64,000 nt of DNA from Acidobacteriota bacterium. GTDB lineage: Bacteria; Acidobacteriota; Terriglobia; Terriglobales; Acidobacteriaceae. Each line of letters opens with the position of its first letter. Within the stretch, counting starts at the first letter, position 1. The position numbers and the translations under genes were made by a program. This document shows, in pieces, positions 17,809-26,903 of the stretch. Below the pieces are notes generated by a model. The model worked only from the letters and a program-made list of their open reading frames with translations. It had not been told where the DNA came from and ran no database searches. The stretch is from contig JABCZL010000005.1 in assembly GCA_013289685.1 (NCBI GenBank), positions 124,001 to 188,000 of the forward strand, written 5' to 3'.

Positions 17809-19253
17809 CGTTGCTTGAATATTACGAAAGGCAGAGACCGCGCACCTACACCACGGGCGATCACCACAAAAAGATTTGCGATGCGGTGGAACGTTGTTAC
17901 CGTGAGCGCAAACACGGCATTGTCGAAGTTCCGCCTCGGCATGGGAAAAGTGAAATCATCAATGTCTATGCGCCCGCCTGGTGGTTGGGGGAGGGACATC
18001 ATGATTCTCACTTTGGGTTGGTCTGCAACGGTCAAGACCTAAGCAATAAGTTCTGCCGTGCCTCGCGCAACCTCTGCAAGTTGCCGGTGTCGCCGGATCA
18101 CACTTCAGAGTGGAAGCTAACCTTTGACAAGTCCCTCGATTGGACCTATCGCGGTACAGGGATCAACGGCTCACTCGCAGGGTTTGGTTATTCGGAAATG
18201 AGTTTTGATGACCTGTTTAAGAACGGTCAGGAAGCGAAGTCTGAAGTCAAGCGCAACAGCATCATTGATGGGGTGGTTTCGCAGGCCATGAACAGGCTCA
18301 CGCCTGACGGCATTGTGATCGCTACACAAGCCCGACTTCATCCCAACGACACCATCGGGTGGTTGTTAAGCAGTGAAGACCGCCAATTCCTCCGGTTGCA
18401 TCTGCCTGCCGTCAATGAGAGTGGCCGTGATGCTTGGTTTGAGGATCAGTACAGCGGGGAAAAGATCGTTTTCCCCGCATACGATGCGCTGTGGCCTTCC
18501 CGCTACGGTGCGGAACAACTGAAGGCCATCTTCACCCGCATCACTTCCTATTACTGGATGGCTCAGTTTCAACAGGTGCCTTCGCTCGGTGATCTGTCGT
18601 TCTTCGATGTTTCGATGATGCCTACGTACCGAATGATTGGCACCATCAACAAGTTGTGGATCGGCGTTGACGCGGCACAAACCGAAACAGAAAGCGGCGC
18701 TTATACAGCCTTCGTTTGCTTGGGGCTGTGCAGTGATGGGGGTGAACACATCAAGGTTTTGGGTGTACGCCGTGGCCGTTGGCGGCCTGACGTGATGAAT
18801 CAACAGTTGATTGATTTTTACCAGGCAACCACGCGGCGCTACGGTGTTTACCCCGAGGCGGTCTGCGTTGAGCGTGCAGCCGGTGGTTACGGAATGCTCA
18901 ATCTCCCGATGCCTGTTGTGCCCATGAGTCCAAAGGGTAGCAAGGAAGAACGGGCCGGGGCGGTGTGTTGGTTAGTGAACAAAGGCGTCGTGCAGCTGCC
19001 GGAAAACGCTCCTTGGTTGGCCGACTTCAAGAACGAGTTGGAGAGCTTCCCATTAACTACATACAAGGACCAGGTTGACGCTTTCGTTCATGCACTCGCG
19101 TGGGAGTTGCGAAAGAGTGTGGACTTTGAACCGGCAATGATGGAACGGTACGCGACCTTGAATGTTGATCCCCGGCAACAACTGCGTGAATTTGTTGCGG
19201 ACGTTCAAGTTGAGCAGGAAATGGATGTCGAGTGGGGCCACCTCGACTTTTAA
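17805..19253 (+). CDS. terminase large subunit (TerL)
   Basis: 482 residues, start overlapping the upstream stop by 4 nt. Walker A PPRHGKS at 43-49; a GFGYSEMSFDDLFKNGQEAKS segment carries the Walker B DD and coupling region typical of terminase ATPases; the C-terminal RNase-H-fold nuclease is marked by IGVDAA and the final YKDQVDAFVHAL Asp. Motor and endonuclease that packages DNA into procapsids. No portal, protease, capsid or tail gene follows within the window, which is unusual: the element may use a helper phage's capsid, or its own capsid genes were lost. Confidence 0.88.
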   Translation: MTLLEYYERQRPRTYTTGDHHKKICDAVERCYRERKHGIVEVPPRHGKSEIINVYAPAWWLGEGHHDSHFGLVCNGQDLSNKFCRASRNLCKLPVSPDHTSEWKLTFDKSLDWTYRGTGINGSLAGFGYSEMSFDDLFKNGQEAKSEVKRNSIIDGVVSQAMNRLTPDGIVIATQARLHPNDTIGWLLSSEDRQFLRLHLPAVNESGRDAWFEDQYSGEKIVFPAYDALWPSRYGAEQLKAIFTRITSYYWMAQFQQVPSLGDLSFFDVSMMPTYRMIGTINKLWIGVDAAQTETESGAYTAFVCLGLCSDGGEHIKVLGVRRGRWRPDVMNQQLIDFYQATTRRYGVYPEAVCVERAAGGYGMLNLPMPVVPMSPKGSKEERAGAVCWLVNKGVVQLPENAPWLADFKNELESFPLTTYKDQVDAFVHALAWELRKSVDFEPAMMERYATLNVDPRQQLREFVADVQVEQEMDVEWGHLDF

Positions 19254-19445
19254 GGAGCAGAGAGGTCGACAAACAGCAAACAGCGGTCCCGGTGGGAGTA
19301 TTTGAAGAGGCGCGAGCAAGCCGTCAACAATGCGACATTGCGGCTTCAAGAGATTTAAGAAACAAGTTTGCGCCCGCAAAAGCGCCTATGTGCCGATAAA
19401 GCGGGCGTAGTGATGGTTGGCGGATGTATAGGCCAACAACCACAT

Positions 19446-19470
19446 GGCCGGTGGATCATAACCACCGGCC
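19446..19470. repeat. perfect inverted repeat
   Basis: GGCCGGTGG, a 7-nt loop, then CCACCGGCC: a 9-bp perfect stem in the 244-nt gap between the large terminase and the next gene. It is not followed by a T-run, but it could still weaken transcription or bind a protein. No gene with a usable start lies in 19254-19497. Confidence 0.5.
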
Positions 19471-19497
19471 TTCACACTATCTGAAGAAGAAAAGGAT

Positions 19498-19800
19498 ATG
19501 AAACCTATTCCAGATGATAGTTCTTGGGAGGACTTGTCGCCCGCACGGAAACAACGCGTCCATGAATCCCAAGTCGCCGAGGCGCGGGCATACCTCGAAA
19601 CGCTGATGAGGGAAGTCGGATTGTCAGAGGAAGTGAAGCAACGACTGCGAAAGGCATTCCCTGGTACTGACAAAGGCGGAATGAAGCAAGCCGTCGCGAT
19701 CGAAAAGCGTATGGCGGCACGCAATCGTCAATGTGAGGAACGATATGAACAATCTTCAACCCACCATCACACAAACAAAAGAGGAACGCCTTCAGTCTGA
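19498..19800 (+). CDS. small hypothetical protein of the satellite module
   Basis: 100 residues with AAAGGAT directly before the ATG at 19498. Predicted helical and highly charged (SPARKQRVHESQVAEARAYLETLMREVGLSEEVKQRLRKAF), followed by a less ordered tail. Last ~56 nt overlap the next gene in another frame. Family unknown; same strand and spacing as the terminase genes suggest a late gene of the element. Confidence 0.5.
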   Translation: MKPIPDDSSWEDLSPARKQRVHESQVAEARAYLETLMREVGLSEEVKQRLRKAFPGTDKGGMKQAVAIEKRMAARNRQCEERYEQSSTHHHTNKRGTPSV

Positions 19801-19981
19801 TGTTCAACCACAACCCGTTGACGCCGGAAAGTCGCTCATTCAGGAAGTCGAACTGCTCAGGCAACAAGTGCAGCAATTGTGTCAAGCTGTACGGGGCCTA
19901 GCCAGCCTACAGGCCGTCATGGACCGCAAACTTGATGCGGCATTGAAGGGTGGCGTGTGCTGCGACATAGCGGTGTTGTGA
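19745..19981 (+). CDS. small coiled-coil protein
   Basis: 78 residues from the ATG at 19745 with GAGG six to ten nt upstream. Central heptad-rich stretch IQEVELLRQQVQQLCQAVRGLASLQAVMDRKLDAAL predicts a short coiled coil, flanked by a polar N-terminus. No family recognised. Final gene of the rightward satellite module. Confidence 0.5.
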   Translation: MNNLQPTITQTKEERLQSDVQPQPVDAGKSLIQEVELLRQQVQQLCQAVRGLASLQAVMDRKLDAALKGGVCCDIAVL

Positions 19982-20214
19982 ATTATTAAAAGGCCGAATA
20001 GAACCAAGGCCGGTCAGACCCGGCACAATTGAGGCGCTAACTGACTGCCGAATGCTGAGTTCTTTTCTTGATCTTACGGGCGCGAGAAAGCAAGGGTCAA
20101 ACGCGAGGCGGGGATATACCGTGAGGGAAAAATTGTCGACCCCCTCCCCGCAGCCCGTCGGGTTGGACTCTGGGGCCCGCCCGCGTGGGTGGGGGTGCTA
20201 GCAGCCTAGCGTCG
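19982..20214. other. convergent intergenic region, GC-rich
   Basis: No gene seen. Lies between the rightward satellite operon and the leftward nuclease/NACHT pair. The last ~90 bases are strongly G/C-biased (GGGGCCCGCCCGCGTGGGTGGGGGT around 20170-20195), with a CTAGC...GCTAG inverted motif near 20197-20218. A packaging (cos/pac) or terminator function is possible but not shown. Confidence 0.3.
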
Positions 20215-21672
20215 CTAGTCCCAAATCGAAGGCTCGCCGTCGTAAACGACGTAGCTGAAGCGCTCCCTTCTTGGCCCGCGACGGTGGTCGATCTCACACT
20301 GCTTTATCATGACTGTAGGGCGGATCAATTCCATCCACACGCGCATTATTTCAGCGGGAGGAATTTGGACCTCGTACCCGTCCTTTTGGACAATCAACAT
20401 CGCATCCTCGTCTTTAGCTGCGATCTGTTCTTCAAAAGATCGTTTGACCCGCCAGCCCCGATATTCCCACTCTCGCTGGACCGCATTGAGGTTCAGATAC
20501 ACCGCGTAAGATTTCGCACCAACCATCAGATCCACGCAAAGCTTCGACCGTAGAGGAAAAACTGAGAACGGAGCGCAATTTGGACTGTACGACAGAATAT
20601 TTAAGCTGCTGGAGTGGAGCACCTTGTCTGATCGCTGACTCCATTCCTCCGTCTGCTTTTTACGGGCAGCATCGAGACTTTTGCCCAGCGCTTCGGGCGA
20701 ATCCACTCTCGCAAAATCGACGCATTCAACGTAACAGCAATTGCTTATCCGCTTCGCAGCCCATCCCGTCTTTTCTGATGCTTCCAGCAATTCCGCAAGT
20801 TCATTCAGACCGTTCTCCGGAGTAATGTCCAAGTGCTCAACTTCCACAAACTTATCGTCGCTCACACCGGCGCCGGTGGCCAGCAGATTTACGGTCTCCC
20901 TCATCTTCTGCTTCTGCCGTACGATTCTGCTCGACTTCGTCTTCCCCTCCTTAACCTCAACAATCTCTGCTGACCCATCATCTCTAATAACAGTCACATC
21001 ACCAATCGCGAGGCAGTTGGTCAATGAGTTCAAAATTGCCAAGCCCTTTCCCGTATCGAAGTTAAGTGCCCACTCGCGGAGTTCCGTCATAGTGCCCTCC
21101 GCTAGTACGTGCTGCTTGGTAGGAGCCTCGCCGAGGGATCGCATGACGATTCGGTCGTACCCGAGTGAACGCCAAGCAATACCGTCGCCAATTATTCGAA
21201 TACAGTTCGAATACGCGCGATGAAAAAAGATCTGCTCCTCAATGAATTCCAGATCCTTGGTCAAGCGATTCTTGTCGGGTTCGGACGTCCCTTCTTCTTC
21301 TAAAACGCCTTTTAGTTCTTGGCCTTTCAGCCGATAGTGTCTTACGGCTCCCTCTTGTACAAGCAGCTCTTCCAGCAGCCACATCTGTAGCTTGGCGATT
21401 ACGGTTCTGTTCTTTCGCCGTTTGCGAGTCAGTTCAAGCATATCCTCCAGCAATTCCGGGTACTCCGAGGTTGAAAGCCGCGCAAATGCTGTGCTGGCGA
21501 TCTGCGAGCTTCGGTCGCCGTAGCCGATTCTCCAGTCAAAGGAGCGACGGTATCTGCTAGATCTGTCCAAGTGCGTTCTCCCGAAAATCGAAAGCCTAAG
21601 TGTATCGCCTGACTGAAATGTCGTTGACTCCGCCGTTGGCGAGAGCTTGGGAAAGAATACCGAAGAAGTCAC
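20215..21672 (-). CDS. PD-(D/E)XK-like nuclease of the NACHT pair
   Basis: 485 residues starting at a GTG (21672). The core IGDVTVIRDDGSAEIVEVKEGK has D225, E239 and K241 in restriction-endonuclease order, followed by basic/Gln-rich RQKQKMRE. An N-terminal helical region contains a conserved-looking IGDGIAWRSLGYDR motif. Likely cuts nucleic acid. It begins 29 nt downstream of the NACHT gene stop on the same strand, so the two form an operon; I infer it is an auxiliary effector or sensor of that defence system. The GTG has no well-spaced SD, so the true start may be a little downstream. Confidence 0.65.
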   Translation of the reverse strand: MTSSVFFPKLSPTAESTTFQSGDTLRLSIFGRTHLDRSSRYRRSFDWRIGYGDRSSQIASTAFARLSTSEYPELLEDMLELTRKRRKNRTVIAKLQMWLLEELLVQEGAVRHYRLKGQELKGVLEEEGTSEPDKNRLTKDLEFIEEQIFFHRAYSNCIRIIGDGIAWRSLGYDRIVMRSLGEAPTKQHVLAEGTMTELREWALNFDTGKGLAILNSLTNCLAIGDVTVIRDDGSAEIVEVKEGKTKSSRIVRQKQKMRETVNLLATGAGVSDDKFVEVEHLDITPENGLNELAELLEASEKTGWAAKRISNCCYVECVDFARVDSPEALGKSLDAARKKQTEEWSQRSDKVLHSSSLNILSYSPNCAPFSVFPLRSKLCVDLMVGAKSYAVYLNLNAVQREWEYRGWRVKRSFEEQIAAKDEDAMLIVQKDGYEVQIPPAEIMRVWMELIRPTVMIKQCEIDHRRGPRRERFSYVVYDGEPSIWD

Positions 21673-21701
21673 TCCGGAATCGTCAACTCAGGCTTCTGCG
21701 A

Positions 21702-24700
21702 TCATGCGAGCGACAAATTCAGTACGTAGCTCTCGATGCCGTAGCCGTCTGTTGAAAGATCTCTAGCCTGTCGCAAAAAGAATGACCTGCTGTCTTCGAG
21801 GGACATGTCGGGGATCTCTCTCTTCCGGTAATCCTTTTCGTCCCATCTGGGGCTTGAGAACCAGCCCACCAGATAGAGACCGTTGAGGCAACGGCTATCT
21901 TTTAAGTATCGATCCCGCAACTGAGTGCGCATTGCGGTTAAGAGTTCATCATGCCAATTCCCCTTTACCTCAATGATCAGGCTCAGCCGTTGATAACCGT
22001 CTGCTCTTGCGCTAGCAACCGCGGCATCTACGTGAATATCAGTAGATTGGCTGGAACCACGGGGACCGCGCCTGATCTGTACTTCACGATTGACGATTAC
22101 CGCTCTGTCTCGCAAGTCTTCATTAAGATGGGCTGCAACATAATCTGAGAGATCCTCTTCGTCTCGGGGCTTATATCCACTACCTGAGGGAAACCAAAGA
22201 TACTTGACCGGGGTGAGTTCAGCGTGCAACTTCGAATTCAGGCGATCCAGCGAATCCAAAACCACCTCAACGAGCTGATCGCCGTTTTCAACCCAGCGTT
22301 TGCCACAGTCGAACGCCAACGTTAAGAACTGACGCGCCGAAATGGGCTGCCAGGTGGCTGCGCGGGCGAGAGACTCAGCTTCCTCCAGCTGATGACGTAA
22401 GCCAGGATACTGCGGTAAGGCTTCTACCACTTCACGAAGCCATTTACACGCCTCGAAGCTACCTCTCTTCTTCAGATGTTCGAGAATCCCATCGCGAAGC
22501 ATCACGGCCATGTCTACCGGACCCATAGCCCCCGCCCTGAGGCCGCTATGTTCAGCATATGGGTAGTTCCGAACCATCCAAAGGTACAACTCAGCCAATT
22601 GCGACTCGCTCAGTTTTCCCGCGAACGTCAGCTCGCCAAAAGTGCCGTACGATACAGCCTGAATGATTAGCTTCCCGAGTTTGTCGTTGTCTCTGATGAT
22701 CGGCCAAACCTTCCGCCAGCTCGCATCTGGAGTCTCAACGATGAGCGCCTGAATAGCACGAATCGCTCTGCTCTCGTGATGTTCATCAGTAATCAGAGAC
22801 TCAGCTAACTCGTACGATCCCGTCACATTACGCCTAATCAAAAACTGTAATAGGGCTCCTACAACAGGGGGTTTCAGTACCGGATCTGTCGCTTTGTTGA
22901 TAAGAGCTTTGCCTAAGGCACTATCTAATAAGCCTTCGATGTCAGTTGCGATTAGAAAAGCCCCGTGCTGTTCATTGTTTTGATCTATTTCCTGTTGTAT
23001 CCGCTCGATCACTTCTTCGGGAACGAGTGAGTACGCTTTCTGAAGAAGAGCAGCTTTCACCAGTCGTTTCTCTTTCTTTTTCTCCCAGTCATAAACAGGA
23101 AAGCGCAGCAAGGCAGGGATCCATTTGCGCCAAGAGTTGATGGCAACGCTTTGCAGATTATCTTCAGCGACGTTGAGCAACAGAGCCAGGGCCGGTACCC
23201 CAACTAGAGCAGAATATGGAGTGCCGGACGTATGGAACCAGTTATCATTTTGAGGTTCAGCTTCGTCTACGTAGCGGCGTGCGGCAGTAACAATGCGTCC
23301 TCTTGTGCTCGCATCTGCGGTGTGCCAACCGGGGGTGGTGGTTAAATCAGACTCTATCTCGTCGCTGGGGCGGGTACTGGTCGGTTTCAGTCCCATGTCG
23401 AAGACGAGTTGATACCAGCCCTCCATAATTTGATCATGTTCGATTTTATGAAGGTCACGCTCTATTCGTTGAACTGGTGTCGGATCAAGGAACTTTGGTT
23501 TTCCCTTTTCCTGTTCTCGCCGCAGATTATCTCGTGCCATTCTTGCGCCATCCGAATCTAAGGCGACCGGCATAAAGAAGCCTCTGCACTGTGAATTGAG
23601 GTTTTCGTTTAATTGACACGCAGACCACAATGAACGCATTTGATTGGGGTTCGTCGAATCGGTGACTAATCCAACGAGCTTTGCGTCGACTAATGCAGAG
23701 GATTGGAAACATCCGCTGAGGACACGTTGTAGCAGCCAGTCGAAATCGGAGACATTGATGAGGCGCATCGCTAGGTAAAGTCCCCACTCGGGAACCTCTC
23801 CCAGCCGTGGCAACAGCTCTTCGAGGATCCTTCTACGATGCTCGTGGTCGCTCGCAAGTTCCTCTCTGAAACTCGCTCCTTCAGTGCCACTCACCAGCTC
23901 ATCGTAAAAAACTGCCCTGGATAGAATTGCACCTGCTAGGCACCCGGCGATTCCAGGCCAATCCAGATTGGCCCAAGCGAGCAATATGATCTTATCCATC
24001 AGTTGACCTAGAGGGAACGACATGCTGGCTCGGGATGGCTGCTTGGAGAACCAATCTAATGCGGCATGCAAGTCCGTAGGAGACATCTTGTCAGGAAAAC
24101 TGGCTAGAAAAGATGTGTACAAACCGCTGAGTTGTGGGTTCTTAGGATTCGTCAGTAGAGGAAGTATCTCGGCTACCGAGATCAGTTCGGGCCAAAGAGC
24201 TGTCAGCCCTGCGCCTTTCAGCTCATCATCGGGATCGGGCCCAGCTTGTTCAAACGCAAGAGGGCGTAAGAGCCGTCTCACCTCCGCCGACCCAATACTG
24301 GCAGCTGCAGCGGCAGCAGACTTCCGCAACGAAGTGTCCTCAGATGTATTCATCGCGATGTGAGCTAGGTCTGGACCAAGTTCTGCCGCGTCACACGCTC
24401 GGCCTATGTCAATGGCGACGTGTCGAGTAGCCAGAGTGTTCGACGTGTCTGCCAAATACCTTCGCAGCTGCTCAAGAAGTTGAGGATGTTGGAGCTTGCC
24501 GTAAAGCCAGTACATTCCCAAACGAAGATGGAACAGACGCCCAGCTTGGCTGTGCTTCAATATGGATTCAACAACTAGCTGCCGTTGCCTGTCAGAAAGA
24601 CTCGCGGCAGCCGCTCCAAGCAGGGCCTCTGGATCTGTGCTCGCCACTACTTCCAACACTTCTGGCATCATCACTGACATCCAGGCCGCGATCTCGCGCA

Positions 24701-25880
24701 TTTGTGGGACAAGGCGTTTAGCGCCAAGAGCAGGATGAACTATCAGATTTCGAAGTTGAGAGATCGGCATTTCACGCCGTTTGCAATACCGCGCCGCCAA
24801 GAACTCTGCGTACGTTTGATGGGCCCATCCAATCCGATTCTGACCGCGTGACGAAAAGAGTCCTGTGTCCAGCACTTCACGAACTGAATCCGCCGATACA
24901 GTAAATTCGTTAGGGCTGAATTCCTTGTCTCCCACAAGCTCCCCGATGAGCACATCTTCTTCCGGCAATCGATCTGCTTCGCTCCCTGTCCAAACAGCGT
25001 ACTTGTTAGCGAACTGAGTGACCCCCGCAATTCGTGACGCAATGGCTAGCCTTTGTTCCGGTGTCAGGCGGCCGATTCGGCCCGACCCTTGGCGACTTAC
25101 ACTAGGTTCTCCACAGAGGATCCTGCATCCTTTCTCGTAGAGCTCTATTTGGTTGGGAGGAAGATCCCCGTCTCGGAGATACGTGTTTATCAGGAAGTTC
25201 AGCGTTACTGGTTTTATAGCTAACGAAGTAACAGAGAGATCTTCAATGCGATCAAGAAACGAATCTGTCCTCTCGATTCCGCTTTGTTCTGCCGCAAGTC
25301 TTACGTCCTTCCGCCGGAGTGGCACCAACTCATAAGCCCCAAAAGTGTTTACTCCGAACAACTGCAGGAGTGATCTCTCCAGAATCATTGGCCAAGGTGC
25401 GGTACGGCACGCAATTCGCAGCCGCAAACGCTCAACAGGCTGCTTTGGAAGCTCGTCAGCCAATAGAGCGGCGACGTTATCGATGCGTAGGAGACACTCA
25501 TCGAGGCTATCCAAGAACAGATGTAAGACGTAGTTACCGTTGCGCCATTGCTCAAACTCCGGACTTCCGAAAAGTGCATTGAAGAGGCGGTCTTCACTTC
25601 CAAACGAACGAAGGTCCAACCGGATCAGTTTTCCACCCGCATCAACGATGGGCTTCTCAAAGGTAAGGATCTCGCGCTCTAGGGCAAGCGTCTTTCCAAT
25701 TCCCGGCTCACCAAGTAGAGCAAGGCATGATGTGGCGGCCATTTTGTCGAACTCGACCAGATCGGCGTTAGCGAGCTTCCCCCACTCGGTATCGGGGTCC
25801 GCTAGAAATCCGCGGTCGGAAAGACTAACGCTTTTGTCGCGAGGACACCAATAACGCTTCCATTCAAACAGAGTCGGCAT
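21702..25880 (-). CDS. NACHT/STAND NTPase with C-terminal PD-(D/E)XK motif
   Basis: 1392 residues from the ATG at 25880; the frame is open to 26009, but that extension runs into the upstream Cas1-like remnant. N-terminal PTLFEWKRYWCPRD...SDRGFL segment, then Walker A GEPGIGKT at 57-64 and Walker B LFLDSLDEC at 121-129, the NACHT signature. A long helical repeat region (~400-1250) is likely the ligand sensor. The C-terminus has D1281/D1285 and IIEVKGNW (E1304, K1306) with a downstream Gln (1320), a PD-(D/E)XK arrangement. In Avs-type proteins the nuclease is usually N-terminal; here it is C-terminal. Predicted anti-phage sensor-effector. Confidence 0.8.
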   Translation of the reverse strand: MPTLFEWKRYWCPRDKSVSLSDRGFLADPDTEWGKLANADLVEFDKMAATSCLALLGEPGIGKTLALEREILTFEKPIVDAGGKLIRLDLRSFGSEDRLFNALFGSPEFEQWRNGNYVLHLFLDSLDECLLRIDNVAALLADELPKQPVERLRLRIACRTAPWPMILERSLLQLFGVNTFGAYELVPLRRKDVRLAAEQSGIERTDSFLDRIEDLSVTSLAIKPVTLNFLINTYLRDGDLPPNQIELYEKGCRILCGEPSVSRQGSGRIGRLTPEQRLAIASRIAGVTQFANKYAVWTGSEADRLPEEDVLIGELVGDKEFSPNEFTVSADSVREVLDTGLFSSRGQNRIGWAHQTYAEFLAARYCKRREMPISQLRNLIVHPALGAKRLVPQMREIAAWMSVMMPEVLEVVASTDPEALLGAAAASLSDRQRQLVVESILKHSQAGRLFHLRLGMYWLYGKLQHPQLLEQLRRYLADTSNTLATRHVAIDIGRACDAAELGPDLAHIAMNTSEDTSLRKSAAAAAASIGSAEVRRLLRPLAFEQAGPDPDDELKGAGLTALWPELISVAEILPLLTNPKNPQLSGLYTSFLASFPDKMSPTDLHAALDWFSKQPSRASMSFPLGQLMDKIILLAWANLDWPGIAGCLAGAILSRAVFYDELVSGTEGASFREELASDHEHRRRILEELLPRLGEVPEWGLYLAMRLINVSDFDWLLQRVLSGCFQSSALVDAKLVGLVTDSTNPNQMRSLWSACQLNENLNSQCRGFFMPVALDSDGARMARDNLRREQEKGKPKFLDPTPVQRIERDLHKIEHDQIMEGWYQLVFDMGLKPTSTRPSDEIESDLTTTPGWHTADASTRGRIVTAARRYVDEAEPQNDNWFHTSGTPYSALVGVPALALLLNVAEDNLQSVAINSWRKWIPALLRFPVYDWEKKKEKRLVKAALLQKAYSLVPEEVIERIQQEIDQNNEQHGAFLIATDIEGLLDSALGKALINKATDPVLKPPVVGALLQFLIRRNVTGSYELAESLITDEHHESRAIRAIQALIVETPDASWRKVWPIIRDNDKLGKLIIQAVSYGTFGELTFAGKLSESQLAELYLWMVRNYPYAEHSGLRAGAMGPVDMAVMLRDGILEHLKKRGSFEACKWLREVVEALPQYPGLRHQLEEAESLARAATWQPISARQFLTLAFDCGKRWVENGDQLVEVVLDSLDRLNSKLHAELTPVKYLWFPSGSGYKPRDEEDLSDYVAAHLNEDLRDRAVIVNREVQIRRGPRGSSQSTDIHVDAAVASARADGYQRLSLIIEVKGNWHDELLTAMRTQLRDRYLKDSRCLNGLYLVGWFSSPRWDEKDYRKREIPDMSLEDSRSFFLRQARDLSTDGYGIESYVLNLSLA

Positions 25881-25887
25881 TGGCTTA

Positions 25888-25893
25888 ATTGTA
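25888..25893 (-). promoter_or_regulatory. -10 element giving a near-leaderless NACHT mRNA
   Basis: TACAAT on the minus strand ends 7 nt before the ATG at 25880, and no Shine-Dalgarno is visible, so transcription would begin at or next to the start codon. The -35 region is not well conserved. The Xis-like gene at 26904 has the same arrangement (TACAAT, 6 nt, ATG). Confidence 0.35.
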
Positions 25894-25977
25894 CGGCTAT
25901 CGATTTCGCCCCCAGCATTGAATTCTTGCACGTGTGCACGGGTCCGCCAGGCACGCTTTGATTGGGAAAATGTCGAT

Positions 25978-26658
25978 TTACAGGGGCGCACTGGCCGACG
26001 GAACTCCAACTAATCTCGCTAGGATCTCCCAGCACCGTGGATGCGGTCGGTAGCCTTGTCGAATCCGGCTTGCATACCACCGGGACACTCCAATCCGTGA
26101 TCGAATGACAGATGTCGAGACACCGGCGAGTAGAGGCTGGATTTTCTGCGAGAACAATTCGGCAGTAAGCCAAGCTGGTTGGCTGGACGGATTCCATGAC
26201 GAGCGCGCATTGGCATGGCGGCGTTGCGAGCCCGCTTGTTTGGCCAAAGCTTCCGGAGTTTGCGCCGCTGCCCGCCCAAGCCGAGCCGCGTCGGCGAGCC
26301 GTTCAGTAGCTCCTTCTATTGAACATTGTGCACACTACATGCGTCCAGCTGTGATGTTCTTGCCGCACCCCCGACAAAGCGTTTGCGGTCCCGGTGTGGG
26401 TGGAGCAGGACAAGGCGGCGCACCTCTTGCTTGTCGCTTGTTGCCTTGGGTCAGTCTTGTGGCGAACCGAGCATCGGGTTTGCGGATGGTTGACCAGAAA
26501 GCACGAGCGACCCATTCTGCAATCGGTGCGACCGCACGACCCCAAATCGGTGCGGTTTTCGAGAGTTGAACCGCGAAAGGTGCCATCAGGCGGCAATTGC
26601 CGTCACGCTGCTCGAAGAACCACTCCCGATTGAGGAGGTGTCGCGTAATCCAGTCCAA
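25978..26658 (-). pseudogene. Cas1-like protein remnant, N-terminus lost and amber stop inside
   Basis: One frame runs from ~26658 to 25978, interrupted by a single TAG (26335-26337) right after CRGCGKNITAGRM; past the stop the frame continues CAQC...ATERL...SQRRH...PSSQPAWLT...IQPLLA...RPHPRCW. The first part (YLLDWITRHLL, FFEQRDGNCRLMAPFAVQL, WGRAVAPIAEWVA) matches the C-terminal helical region of CRISPR-less Cas1-like proteins as I know them, then a zinc ribbon split by the stop, then an HTH tail. The catalytic N-terminal half is absent: upstream sequence hits a stop at ~26794 with no start. Related copy at 5562-6092. Sits ~100 nt upstream of the NACHT gene. Confidence 0.6.
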
Positions 26659-26903
26659 AAGGTAAGGGACGACACAAATACAGGCAATGCTGTGTGAACA
26701 ATGAAATCGGCATCGTGGTCGCTTGCTTCTTTTTCTGTCAGTGATCGTGCCTGTTGAGAAGAATGCAGAGGGTGAGTGGGTGACAGAGTTTCATCAAGCA
26801 CCTCGGAAGAAAAAACTCAGACATCCTCTCGCTGGAAAAAGTTCACCTGCGAGAAGGCCCAGAAGGTGAAAGCAGCGTACCCGAGGTTGGTTACAATTTG
26901 GTC

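Noticed and set aside
19254..19497. Charged open frame ending in a basic helix just after TerL
   Set aside because: No usable start codon in frame; AAGGAG is present but no ATG/GTG/TTG follows in range.
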